A DNA stretch of 64,000 bases from contig AWNV01000008.1 in assembly GCA_000493965.1 (NCBI GenBank), positions 8,695 to 72,694 of the forward strand, read 5' to 3'. A model generated the notes under the pieces. The model did not search any database. It saw only the letters and a program-made list of their open reading frames with translations, and had not been told where the DNA came from. The DNA comes from Candidatus Aminicenans sakinawicola JGI OTU-1. Lineage in GTDB: Bacteria > Acidobacteriota > Aminicenantia > Aminicenantales > Aminicenantaceae. The translations under genes and the position numbers were made by a program. Positions 26,287 to 35,173 of the stretch are shown in pieces (the first letter of the stretch is position 1; each line of letters starts with the position of its first letter).

Positions 26287-26542
26287 ATTATATTTGACGT
26301 GAGATCAGAATTATATATTTCTGTTCTTCCATATAGTGTATCTTCATTATATTTGCATTATATATAGTATTTTATACTGATGTTGGAATAAGTTCAAGAG
26401 CGTGATTATCAAGCTTTGAGGAATTTTAGGGCTTTTGAATAAATATGGATCTTGTATTTCTTGCTAAAAAATGAGAAGAAAACTAAAGATACTGTTTCTA
26501 CGCTACAGATAGAAAGTAAATTTAAACTATAAATGACTATTT

Positions 26543-27520
26543 TCAGGCTATTTCCATTAAGGGCTTGCTGCTTTCATTTTTTTCTTCATCTTTTTCATAT
26601 TCCCTAATCACATTATTTTCTTTATCGTTCTCAAAGAGGGATTCTCTTACTTTTAATTTATCATTTTCCCTATAAATTGTTTTAATTTTATTTTTATAAA
26701 ATTTGACTGAGATTACTGGATTTGAGATAAGATAAGGCTTTTGTGGTCTATTATCTTTCTGTGGGAAATATTCATCAGAAGATTTGCTGTAACAAAATAA
26801 GCCTTTTATTTTCTGATATTGATTCTTTAGAACTATTGTATTACCTCCTATTGAGTCTTCTCCTTTTCCATGAGGAAAATCTAATTTTGATTCGTAAAAA
26901 GAACCGTCGAGATTTGCAAGAAACCAGCAAATAAAGTTACATATATTTTTCCAATGTATTCCATTTTTATCTTTCATAACTGATGCCAACAGAAATGAGA
27001 CCTGATTAGCAGAGCTAAATGGGCGTCTATACCTTCCAAAAAAGGGCCAATATGCTTGGGTTATTAATGCTTGGGTTATTACTGGTTGGCTTGTTTCGTA
27101 TGGATAGACATCACGAAAATTGACTATTTCTTCTAATCCTTTAATGGTGTCATCTATATAATTAAAAGGAGGCTTCAGTTTGAACCGCGAAATATAGAAT
27201 TTTTCCCTTTTCTCAGGATTAAGATTACTTAAAACTCTAACACTATCAGGAGAATAAAATTTACGAATATATTTTTCCACACGCTTTATTATTTCTGCTT
27301 TTATTTCACCTAGTTCTTTTATTTCGTTTTCAAATTCGCTTTTCTTTTTGCCAAAAGGATGTGTATGACTAAATACTGAATTTCCTGCTAGTACATCAGC
27401 TATAACGAAGGCAAAGTTGAGAAGTGAATACCTGTAAAATTCTTTAAGTTTCTTATCAAGCTCATCCTGAGGGATAAATTCATCTTGAGAGTTTAAAATT
27501 TCTATTTTTTTATATCTCAT
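26543..27520 (-). CDS. unknown island protein
   Basis: 325 residues, soluble, charged C-terminal tail rich in Glu/Lys/Asn. No motif I can name. The region FGRYRRPFSSANQVSFLLAS followed by a Trp-rich helix (WKNICNFICWFLANLDGSFY) is the most distinctive. It is divergent from the AlpA-like gene across a control region with tandem 14-bp repeats, and on the same strand as the TerS-like gene 257 bases further on. Its position in the integration/replication arm suggests a role in the element's life cycle, but that is inference from location only. Confidence 0.5.
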   Translation of the reverse strand: MRYKKIEILNSQDEFIPQDELDKKLKEFYRYSLLNFAFVIADVLAGNSVFSHTHPFGKKKSEFENEIKELGEIKAEIIKRVEKYIRKFYSPDSVRVLSNLNPEKREKFYISRFKLKPPFNYIDDTIKGLEEIVNFRDVYPYETSQPVITQALITQAYWPFFGRYRRPFSSANQVSFLLASVMKDKNGIHWKNICNFICWFLANLDGSFYESKLDFPHGKGEDSIGGNTIVLKNQYQKIKGLFCYSKSSDEYFPQKDNRPQKPYLISNPVISVKFYKNKIKTIYRENDKLKVRESLFENDKENNVIREYEKDEEKNESSKPLMEIA

Positions 27521-27556
27521 TTTCTATCTTTTTATTTATTTATATTATTTATTCTT

Positions 27557-27584
27557 AATTAAGTAAATAGAATTAAGTGAATAG
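27557..27584. promoter_or_regulatory. tandem 14-bp repeat in divergent control region
   Basis: AATTAAGTAAATAG at 27557 is followed directly by AATTAAGTGAATAG at 27571 (13 of 14 identical). It lies between the divergent 27520 and 27704 gene starts, where a repressor or excisionase would act. Operator or Xis-binding function is inference. Confidence 0.5.
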
Positions 27585-27703
27585 AATATAGGTAAACTTT
27601 ATTTTTATAAAAAAATCCAATAAGCATGCCCTTTTTTGCATATCGTATTTTATAGAATAAGGATGTGCAACAACGAAAAAATGAGAATCACAGAGGAGAA
27701 CGA

Positions 27704-27886
27704 ATGATATTACTTAATATTAAAGAAGCTTCAAAAATATTGGGAATTAAACCGAAGACTCTGTATCAATGGAAATGGCAAAAAATAAATTTGTGTTTTA
27801 TTAAAGTTGGGAGATCACTCCGAGTTTCTAAGAAAGATTTGGATGGATTTATAAAGAAAAACAAAACTAGATTAAGACATAAGTGA
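27704..27886 (+). CDS. AlpA/excisionase-type HTH protein
   Basis: 60 residues from an ATG preceded by GAGGAGAA. A longer GTG-started reading from 27665 is less likely. MILLNIKEASKILGIKPKTL and YQWKWQK ... RSLRVSKKDLDGFIK match the MerR-like winged HTH of the excisionase/AlpA (HTH_17) family. Such proteins activate or direct excision of integrated elements. It is the first plus-strand gene of the integration module. Confidence 0.75.
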   Translation: MILLNIKEASKILGIKPKTLYQWKWQKINLCFIKVGRSLRVSKKDLDGFIKKNKTRLRHK

Positions 27887-28000
27887 CTTTTTTCCAATGA
27901 TGTTAGCTTAACTGGAGAATTAAAAAAATGGAACTAGTTCGATTGATTCTTGGTCATCTTCGAATGAATCCAGAGTGAATAATAAACTGCAAAAAAGTAA

Positions 28001-28696
28001 ATGAACAATAAGCTACAATCACAAAAAAGTAAAGGCTACTCATATCCCCAAAGAATTAAAAAGATTCCCTGGATCAAATTCCATCCAGACGAGCTTGATT
28101 CAATTTTCATGAAAGAATTTATGGCAGAGCATAGAGATAAGAGCTTAAGATTTTGGTTGAGATTAAATCAGATCTTAGCTGACAATTTCGATCTTTGGAA
28201 TCCAGGCTGCTTAAGAATTAAACGGGAAATATTTTTTAGATCTTTCAGAATAGATCGTAGAACAGTTGTAAAGATGCTAAATTTTTGCATGGATAAATAT
28301 AAAATATTTCATAAATTTGATGGTGATTACATTATAATTTTTTATCCGGAATTTGAGGAATTGACTCAAAATTATAGAACCCAACGTATAAAAAAAGATG
28401 CCAAAAAAAACGTCGAAATGCCGGAAAATGCACAAGAACTGCTGACTTTTTGCAAAGTTTTTGCAAGTAATTTTACTGCAAATAAAGGAAATAAACCCGC
28501 TTTAGTTCCAACTCCCCTCTCTTCTCTTATGGATCTAAGTAATAACCATGAGACTAACTATAATGTTAAAGAAAGGGAAGAAGGAATAAATAATTCTGAT
28601 TATGTCAGTGATTCAGAATACATGGCAGTAATGTCTTCGGATTTCGAATCTGAAGGCTGTCATGAAAAATGGAAGAAGAAGCATAAAATAGAATGA
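28001..28696 (+). CDS. winged-helix protein, possible replication initiator
   Basis: 231 residues. The first half (IPWIKFHPDELDSIFMKEFM ... LRFWLRLNQILADNFDLWN ... FFRSFRIDRRTVVKMLNF) follows the layout of phage replication proteins with a winged-helix DNA-binding domain. The second half is low-complexity and charged. It is placed between the AlpA-like gene and the integrase, where satellites often carry replication functions. The start region is duplicated: a nine-codon GTG frame (27975) encodes almost the same opening peptide and its TGA overlaps this ATG. No helicase or primase motif is visible. Confidence 0.5.
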   Translation: MNNKLQSQKSKGYSYPQRIKKIPWIKFHPDELDSIFMKEFMAEHRDKSLRFWLRLNQILADNFDLWNPGCLRIKREIFFRSFRIDRRTVVKMLNFCMDKYKIFHKFDGDYIIIFYPEFEELTQNYRTQRIKKDAKKNVEMPENAQELLTFCKVFASNFTANKGNKPALVPTPLSSLMDLSNNHETNYNVKEREEGINNSDYVSDSEYMAVMSSDFESEGCHEKWKKKHKIE

Positions 28697-28831
28697 ATAA
28701 TTCAAACTTTGGGAAAAAGCATCAGAAAGGGGCAAAGAAATTTGTATGGTTTTTGTATATGTCAAAGGGATTTTTGACGAATACAAATAATTGAACTTTA
28801 CTTATTCCAGTTATGACAGGATGCGAAATAG

Positions 28832-30223
28832 ATGAGTAATTTTCTTACAGTAAAAGGATTAAGTTCCTTCTTGAGTTTGCATCCTAATACTATATATAAA
28901 ATGGCTGAACACCAGGAGATTCCTTTTATTAAGAGAAAAGGGGTAGGTATTAGATTCAGGAAAAAAGACATTGAAGAGTGGCTTGATAAAGGCTCATCAA
29001 AAATAAATTCTATAATTGAATCTTTCTCCGTAGTTAACCTTTCCATTGATAGGTATGATAGACTGTTTCTGAAAGGAGGAAGAATGAGTCAGAAGGAAAG
29101 AATCTGGAAGTATCCTTTTGGCTCAGTTTATCTCAGGCTAACAAAAACAGGAAAGGAAAGGTGGTATATTTATTACCGCGCCAATGGAGAAAGAATCCGG
29201 CAAGTAGTAAAAAATGCACAATCAAGGACTGATGCTTTGAAAGTATTGCAGGTCAATGTTGCTGACGTCTTTAGAGGGGAACATGGATTCATGAAACAAG
29301 AGAAAGATATTAAATTTAGCGAATTTGCCGATCTGTACTTAGCGAATGCTAGGCCAAACAAAAGAAGCTGGAAACAAGATCAGTATAGAATCGAAGCCCA
29401 TTTAAAGCCTTACTTTGGAAAACTGGATCTCAAAGAGGTCACGTCTTTGCTTATTGAAAAATATAGGGTAAAGAGGTTAAAGGTCGGAATCAAGAAATCA
29501 ACTTCAAACAGGGAGCTAGCGTTGTTGAAGGTAATGTTTTCGAGAGCAATTGATTGGGATTATTGTACGGAAAACCCATCCCGGAAAGTCAAATTCTTTT
29601 CTGAAAAAGACAATCTTAAAGAGAGGATCTTAAACCTGGATGAGGAACAAAGATTATTAGAGGCCAGCGCAGAACATTTGAAACCGATGCTAATAACTGC
29701 TTTGTATACAGGAATGAGAAGAGGAGAAATTTTAAGTTTAGAGTGGAGGAATGTAGATTTAACAAAAAGACTTATTCGTGTTGAAAAAACCAAGAACGGG
29801 AAAATCAGATTTATTCCTATCAATGATTTGCTGTTAAATGAACTAGCAGGATTGAAGATGAATAATGGAGGTTCAGATTATGTGTTCCTGTACCCAAAGA
29901 CTCATAACCCTATTAAAGATGTTAAAACAGCCTTTAATGCAGCTAAGAGAAGGGCTGGAATCAAGGACTTAAGATTTCATGATTTGCGTCATACCTTTGC
30001 GAGCCGGTTGATTGAGAGTGGAGTAGATATAATTACGGTCAAGGATTTACTAGGTCATTGTAGTGTTGAAACAACCCAAAGATATACTCATTCTCGTGCA
30101 GATCAGAAGATGAAAGCGGTCCAGAGTTTAGTTAAAAAAGAGGTAAAAATACATGAATTTGTCCCCATATTATCCAAACGGAAAAAGGAATGGAGTCCAA
30201 ATGTTTTGTTTTCAGCGAATTAA
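28832..30223 (+). CDS. tyrosine integrase with N-terminal HTH domain
   Basis: 463 residues. Residues 4-52 form an excisionase-type HTH (FLTVKGLSSFLSLHPNTIYK ... RFRKKDIEEWL). About 80-130 is an Arm-binding domain, 150-250 the SAM-like core-binding domain, and the rest the catalytic domain. The active-site set is complete: Arg in YTGMRRGE, Lys in TKNGKIR, HDLRHTFAS, LGHCS and Tyr in TTQRYTHS. It should catalyse recombination between the tRNA attB and the element attP. The stop codon is six bases from attR, the usual position for a tRNA-specific integrase. Fusion of a Xis-type HTH to the integrase in one chain is unusual. Confidence 0.93.
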   Translation: MSNFLTVKGLSSFLSLHPNTIYKMAEHQEIPFIKRKGVGIRFRKKDIEEWLDKGSSKINSIIESFSVVNLSIDRYDRLFLKGGRMSQKERIWKYPFGSVYLRLTKTGKERWYIYYRANGERIRQVVKNAQSRTDALKVLQVNVADVFRGEHGFMKQEKDIKFSEFADLYLANARPNKRSWKQDQYRIEAHLKPYFGKLDLKEVTSLLIEKYRVKRLKVGIKKSTSNRELALLKVMFSRAIDWDYCTENPSRKVKFFSEKDNLKERILNLDEEQRLLEASAEHLKPMLITALYTGMRRGEILSLEWRNVDLTKRLIRVEKTKNGKIRFIPINDLLLNELAGLKMNNGGSDYVFLYPKTHNPIKDVKTAFNAAKRRAGIKDLRFHDLRHTFASRLIESGVDIITVKDLLGHCSVETTQRYTHSRADQKMKAVQSLVKKEVKIHEFVPILSKRKKEWSPNVLFSAN

Positions 30224-30228
30224 AAAAC

Positions 30229-30293
30229 TAGAGCAATGGATTCCTAATCCATGTGTCGCCGGTTCGAGTCCGGCCAGGCGTACCATATGATAT
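30229..30293 (+). repeat. attR: duplicated tRNA-Arg 3' part
   Basis: Exact 65-base copy of 3021-3085. It lacks the tRNA 5' acceptor strand and most of the D arm, so it is not a tRNA gene but the original chromosomal 3' end displaced by integration. It marks the right border of the 27-kb element. Confidence 0.94.
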
Positions 30294-30359
30294 AAAAAAT
30301 TTCATTTCGTAACGTAGAGCAAATGCTACGACTAAATACTTGTAAAGGTTTATGTGTCT

Positions 30360-31643
30360 ATGACAAAACGGAAAAAAAACATGAAGGATAACGGAGAAAA
30401 GAATAAAAACCAGCTTGTTGAGGAACTTGTTGAGTTAAGACAAAAAGAAGCTGAGTTACAAAAGGTTAAAAGCAAGCATGAAAAGATGGAGAAAGAGCTG
30501 CTCAGAGTCAACAGGGCACTCGAAACTATAAGTGCCAGCCATAAAGTCCTTGTCCGTGCTTCGGACAAAGCAGAACTCTTATCAGAGATATGTAGGGTCA
30601 TAGTTCAGGTTGGGAGTTACTCTCTCGGATGGGTTGGAATTGCCAGTCATGATAGAAAAAAAACAGTGCGAGTTGTTGCACAGACAGGGGATACCGAGCG
30701 ATATCTGGAGAAAATAAAGGTCACATATGCAGATGATAAATACGCCCAACATCCTGCTGGCGTAGCTATCCGAACAGGGAAACAATGTCTAGTAAAAAAC
30801 ATAGTGACCGATCCAAATTTCCTGTCATGGCGCGGGGAAGCTCTCAAACACGGTTTTTCATCGGCAATCGCTCTTCCTTTAATTAGAAATGGCAAGCCGT
30901 TTGGTGCATTAAGCATATATTCAAAAGAGCCGGATGCATTTAATATAAAGGAAGTAGAGCTCCTGCATGAACTGGCTGATAATTTGGTTTATGGTATTGT
31001 AGCACTGCATAACAGAATCGAGCGCAACAGGGCAGAGAAAGAAGTCAAAAACAACCTGGTAAAATTGCGTCAAGCCTTGGGAGCGATTATCAAAGTCCTT
31101 GAGTCAACTGTTGAAATAAAGGATCCTTACACGGCCGGCCACCAGCGTCGTGTTGCAGATCTCGCTCGGAAAATAGCAAAAGACCTAGGGCTTTCACCGG
31201 ACCGCATTGATGGAATCCGCATTGCCGGAATTATTCATGACGTTGGTAAGATGCATGTTCCTTCTGAGATTTTAAGCAAGCCTGATCGCTTATCTGAAAT
31301 CGAATTCAGCCTGATTAAGACCCATCCTCAAGTCGGTTTTGATATATTAAAAGAAATTGAGTTTCCCTGGCCAGTTGCCGATATTGTACTGCAGCATCAT
31401 GAAAGGATGGACGGTTCAGGATATCCAAATAAATTATCGAACGAAAATATTCTCCTGGAAGCAAGAATTCTGGCTGTGGCTGATGTTGTGGAAGCAATGG
31501 CTTCCCATAGACCTTACCGTCCAGCACTCGGCATTCAAAGGGCTCTGGATGAAATATCCACTAACAGGGGAATTCTTTATGACCCTGAAGTTGTGGATGT
31601 TTGTTTAAAGCTTTTCAAAGAAGGAAAATATAAGTTCCACTGA
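30360..31643 (+). CDS. GAF and HD-GYP domain protein (probable cyclic-di-GMP phosphodiesterase)
   Basis: About 427 residues. An N-terminal coiled coil (about 15-60) leads into a GAF sensor domain (about 70-215) and a C-terminal HD-GYP domain: AGIIHDVGKMHVP carries the HD metal ligands and HHERMDGSGYPNK the GYP loop. HD-GYP enzymes degrade cyclic di-GMP. The GAF domain probably binds a small ligand and tunes activity. Cytoplasmic, no membrane segment. GTG at 30354 is an alternative start. It is the first chromosomal gene beyond attR and would have followed tRNA-Arg before the island inserted. Confidence 0.9.
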   Translation: MTKRKKNMKDNGEKNKNQLVEELVELRQKEAELQKVKSKHEKMEKELLRVNRALETISASHKVLVRASDKAELLSEICRVIVQVGSYSLGWVGIASHDRKKTVRVVAQTGDTERYLEKIKVTYADDKYAQHPAGVAIRTGKQCLVKNIVTDPNFLSWRGEALKHGFSSAIALPLIRNGKPFGALSIYSKEPDAFNIKEVELLHELADNLVYGIVALHNRIERNRAEKEVKNNLVKLRQALGAIIKVLESTVEIKDPYTAGHQRRVADLARKIAKDLGLSPDRIDGIRIAGIIHDVGKMHVPSEILSKPDRLSEIEFSLIKTHPQVGFDILKEIEFPWPVADIVLQHHERMDGSGYPNKLSNENILLEARILAVADVVEAMASHRPYRPALGIQRALDEISTNRGILYDPEVVDVCLKLFKEGKYKFH

Positions 31644-31843
31644 TAAAAATGGATTTAAATCTGGATAAAAGATTGAAATTTCTCTCTAACTTGATAGAGG
31701 CTGGCTGTTGGGGGAAATAAGCAAAAAGGGGTTATGGAATAGATAAGCCTTGCCCAGCCAGCACGACAAGTTAATACTAATTTGCCACAATATATTTTAA
31801 AAATCAATCACCTTTAAAGATGATTTTTGGGGGTGATGAAAAA

Positions 31844-31900
31844 GGTACCAGGTACCTTTTTGATAAAACCGTGCTGTAACTTAAAAAGGTACCAGGTACC
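31844..31900. repeat. GGTACC REP-like repeats, two copies
   Basis: Perfect GGTACCAGGTACC at 31844-31856 (flanked by A and T runs) and 31888-31900, in the spacer between the HD-GYP and YdbH-like genes. The rest of this 320-bp spacer shows nothing else. Confidence 0.9.
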
Positions 31901-31964
31901 ATATTGATTGATATGATTTTAATTGTTTAATAAAATATGGACAATCCGTATTCTCAAATAAATT

Positions 31965-34900
31965 ATGAGAAAGAAAACGAAAAGAGTTTTAATAATCAGT
32001 GCCGCAAGTTTTTTATTACTGCTTTTTTTTGCAAGTGTTTTTTCTATATGGTTCTTTTTCAGAGAATCTCATATTAAAGGAGTTTTGGAAGATTATCTGT
32101 CAAAAAAAACAGGTTTTAATATTGTAATAGGGAAACTCGATTGCCAATTTTTCCCTCTGATTGTAGGAGTAAATTCCTTAAAGATAAGTTCGGAAACAGA
32201 AGGGGAGGAGATCGAACTTTTTTTCGGTAGTATTAATTTAAACGGTGATATAACACGCCTGATAAAAAAGGAAAAACCTTTACTTGACTCGCTTAAGATT
32301 TCAGACGTTGTTTGCCGCATCACAACAAGAAAAGCGGAAGAAAAGCAAAAGAAAAAGATAGACTTTCAAAGCCAGGTGAGTGAAATTTCTAATCTGCTGG
32401 ATTTTATCAAGAATATTAAAATAGAAGATTCTTCATTAAGTTATGATTCTCCATCTCAATATATAAGCCTTCAGGATTCCGGTCTGGTTCTATCCCATTC
32501 CTGTGAGGATGGAGAATTTGATTATGTCCTGGCTTCAGAGAAGGTCTCTTTTAAAAAACCGGGTCAGAAAATGTGTTTTAACAGCGGATTTAAATCCTCT
32601 GGCAAATTTTCTTTACGTGAAATTCCCTTCATTGAAAGTGAGTTTTCGATTTCTCCTCTGAAAGTTGAGATGGAGGAAAAACATCTTGTGTTGGACGGCA
32701 TTAATATAAAATGCAGGGGTGAATTTCAGAACGGCAGGAAGGCTCTGTTTTTTCCTTCTTTCAGCATTGACGTTTCGCCTTTCTTTGATGCCAATGGTTC
32801 TTTAAAAGTTGAACTCAGCGAAGGTTTTACTCTTTTTTCAAATCAGGAGATTCATCTTAAGGATTTCAGTAAAATCTATGATTTGCTAAAGCCATATATA
32901 TCTCAGAACTTGAAAGGCGTGAGGCTTGATATTACGGGGGCAGCATTTTTCAAAGGGGAAATTCAATATGAAAAAGATTCTTCTGCTCAGAGGACTAATG
33001 TTAATGGTCTAATCAGGCTGGATCCTGCAAGCGTGAGTTATTCTTCTACTGATTTTTCGATCAGTAATGTAATCTCCGGAAGATTCGATGTAAAAGGTTC
33101 TTTTTCTTCCCCTGAACTTTCAGGGCTTATAAAAATAAATAATGGAACTTTCATGCGGGATGACATAAAAATACATAATTTTTCTCTAGATATTCCTTTG
33201 TCTTTTAACAAAACCGCTTCAATTCTTGATATTTCCTCATGTAGAGGAGATATAAAAAAGCTCGTATTTTCTCTGGGGGATAAACGCATAGAATTGGATA
33301 ATGTTGGGTTCAAAGCACGGGCAGGCTTCAATTTGTCAAAGAAGGAGATCGATTTTGACTGCCAGGAATTTCAACTCTCTTCACTATCTCCGCTCCAGAT
33401 AAAAGCAAAAGCATCTCTTGATCCGGGGGGGGAGAAATATTTTAATCTGAAAAGTTCAAATATTGATTTTCAAAGCCTTTTTGACCTCTTTTCCCCTATT
33501 TTTCCGGAAAAGTTACTTGAATGGGAACCTGCTGGAAATTTTAATCTTGAAATAGAAGCGGGAAATTCTTCTCCTGAAAAAAGGGACTGGACTATTTCTG
33601 CCAGATTGAATCTAGCCGAAGTTATATTCCACAATCCCGAGTTTACAATTGCTGGAGAAGCACTTGATCCCGCCTTCGTGCTCGATGGGACATGTTCTCC
33701 GGATTTTAAAAAAATTGGTTTTTCGCTTAAATTCGGTCTTTCCCGTGGAGAATCTTTGTGGAATGAATACTATTTGAACTGGAAAGACAGCCCTTTTAAT
33801 GGAAAAATTTCGGGTGTTTATCATGTTCCGCTCAATGAATTAAACGATTTGTCCATAGAGTCGTCATTTTTATCTCTGGGCAAAATAAATGCTTCGGGTC
33901 AGTTGAGGCTTCAGCAGCCGTTTTATATGGATTTTCAAGTTTCTGTTCCTCCACTAAGCCTTGGCTCGCTCTATTCTTTTTTACCGGCAGGCCAGAACTC
34001 TGATGAATCCGGTCTTGCACTGGTGGGTGAAGCTGAAAGCCGGTTCCGGATAAGAAAACAAATGGATAGAATAACATTATCCGGCCAGTGCAGTATTAAG
34101 AATGGCTCTGTGGAATCCAAGCAAAGCGGTATGTCGATAACCGGGATTGAAGCCAAAATTCCATTTTTTTATGACGGTGGAACCAAAAAGCCCGAGGACA
34201 AAACCACAGCATTCTTTGATAAGGGATATATTTATGTGAGGGAATTCAAATCCCCCTATTTTTCAATGAAACCCCTTCGAATTAACTTATATGCTGCCAA
34301 TAACCTTTTCATGATAGAGCCGTTATCAATGGATATATTCAGCGGGAATGCATCTGTTGGAAAATCTGTTTTTTCGTTCGGGTCAAACCCATCAAATTTC
34401 AGTGCGGTTTCTTCCTTTGCTTTAAATGATTTGGACCTTTCTCAAGCTCCGATCGAGTCCAGCCAGTTTAAATTAAAAGGCTTTGCTAATGTGGATTTAC
34501 AACGTATTGTAATAAGCCCTGATCTTCTATTCACAACAGGCCAGGCTGAAGTCGACATTTTCGACAGCAAAATAAGTGTTAGAAATATTGAGATTAAAAA
34601 GCCATTCTCGAAGAATAGAACCATATCCTGTGATGTGGATTTTTCCGGCTTGAATCTGGAGAAGATGACGGATTCTATTCCATTTGGAAGAGTAACAGGT
34701 ATTTTAAACGGTGAAATTAAGGGCCTGGCTTTTTCCTACGGCCAGCCAGAAAGCTTTGTCATGCGTCTGGAATCTGTAAAAAGAAAGGGCATTCAGCAAA
34801 AGTTCAGCACAAAGGCAGTTGATGACCTGTCTGTAATAAGTTCTGGAGAAGGCAGTTCTTTTTCTTCAAATAAAGGGATAAACCGTTTCATAACGGAATT

Positions 34901-35111
34901 CCGTTATGAAAAGATCGGCATATACTGCTCATTAAAGAATGATATGTTCACTTTAAGAGGAACTATCAAGGAGAAAGGAACCGAATATCTTGTTAAGAAT
35001 TCTTGGCTTTTTGGAATCAGTGTGATAAATAGAAAACCTAAAAGTAGAATCAGTTTTAAAGATATGCTGAACCGTCTCAAGAGGATTGGCCGCACAGAAA
35101 AATCGCGGTGA
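31965..35111 (+). CDS. AsmA/YdbH-like envelope protein
   Basis: 1048 residues. A single N-terminal transmembrane helix (about 8-32) is followed by a very long beta-rich, periplasmic region of AsmA-like repeats. The C-terminal part (FRYEKIGIYCSLKNDMFTLR ... NRKPKSRISFKDMLNRLKRI) resembles the end of YdbH-domain proteins. YdbH-type proteins bridge the inner and outer membrane and move phospholipid outward. Next, 62 bases downstream, is a YdbL-like gene, the known genetic partner in Enterobacteria (ydbH-ynbE-ydbL). This supports YdbH function, although overall AsmA-family membership is more certain than the subfamily. Confidence 0.75.
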   Translation: MRKKTKRVLIISAASFLLLLFFASVFSIWFFFRESHIKGVLEDYLSKKTGFNIVIGKLDCQFFPLIVGVNSLKISSETEGEEIELFFGSINLNGDITRLIKKEKPLLDSLKISDVVCRITTRKAEEKQKKKIDFQSQVSEISNLLDFIKNIKIEDSSLSYDSPSQYISLQDSGLVLSHSCEDGEFDYVLASEKVSFKKPGQKMCFNSGFKSSGKFSLREIPFIESEFSISPLKVEMEEKHLVLDGINIKCRGEFQNGRKALFFPSFSIDVSPFFDANGSLKVELSEGFTLFSNQEIHLKDFSKIYDLLKPYISQNLKGVRLDITGAAFFKGEIQYEKDSSAQRTNVNGLIRLDPASVSYSSTDFSISNVISGRFDVKGSFSSPELSGLIKINNGTFMRDDIKIHNFSLDIPLSFNKTASILDISSCRGDIKKLVFSLGDKRIELDNVGFKARAGFNLSKKEIDFDCQEFQLSSLSPLQIKAKASLDPGGEKYFNLKSSNIDFQSLFDLFSPIFPEKLLEWEPAGNFNLEIEAGNSSPEKRDWTISARLNLAEVIFHNPEFTIAGEALDPAFVLDGTCSPDFKKIGFSLKFGLSRGESLWNEYYLNWKDSPFNGKISGVYHVPLNELNDLSIESSFLSLGKINASGQLRLQQPFYMDFQVSVPPLSLGSLYSFLPAGQNSDESGLALVGEAESRFRIRKQMDRITLSGQCSIKNGSVESKQSGMSITGIEAKIPFFYDGGTKKPEDKTTAFFDKGYIYVREFKSPYFSMKPLRINLYAANNLFMIEPLSMDIFSGNASVGKSVFSFGSNPSNFSAVSSFALNDLDLSQAPIESSQFKLKGFANVDLQRIVISPDLLFTTGQAEVDIFDSKISVRNIEIKKPFSKNRTISCDVDFSGLNLEKMTDSIPFGRVTGILNGEIKGLAFSYGQPESFVMRLESVKRKGIQQKFSTKAVDDLSVISSGEGSSFSSNKGINRFITEFRYEKIGIYCSLKNDMFTLRGTIKEKGTEYLVKNSWLFGISVINRKPKSRISFKDMLNRLKRIGRTEKSR

Positions 35112-35173
35112 TAAAACTCATTGCTTTTGGTATAATATAATACAAATAAAGTCTTTTTATTTATGAGGTCAAA

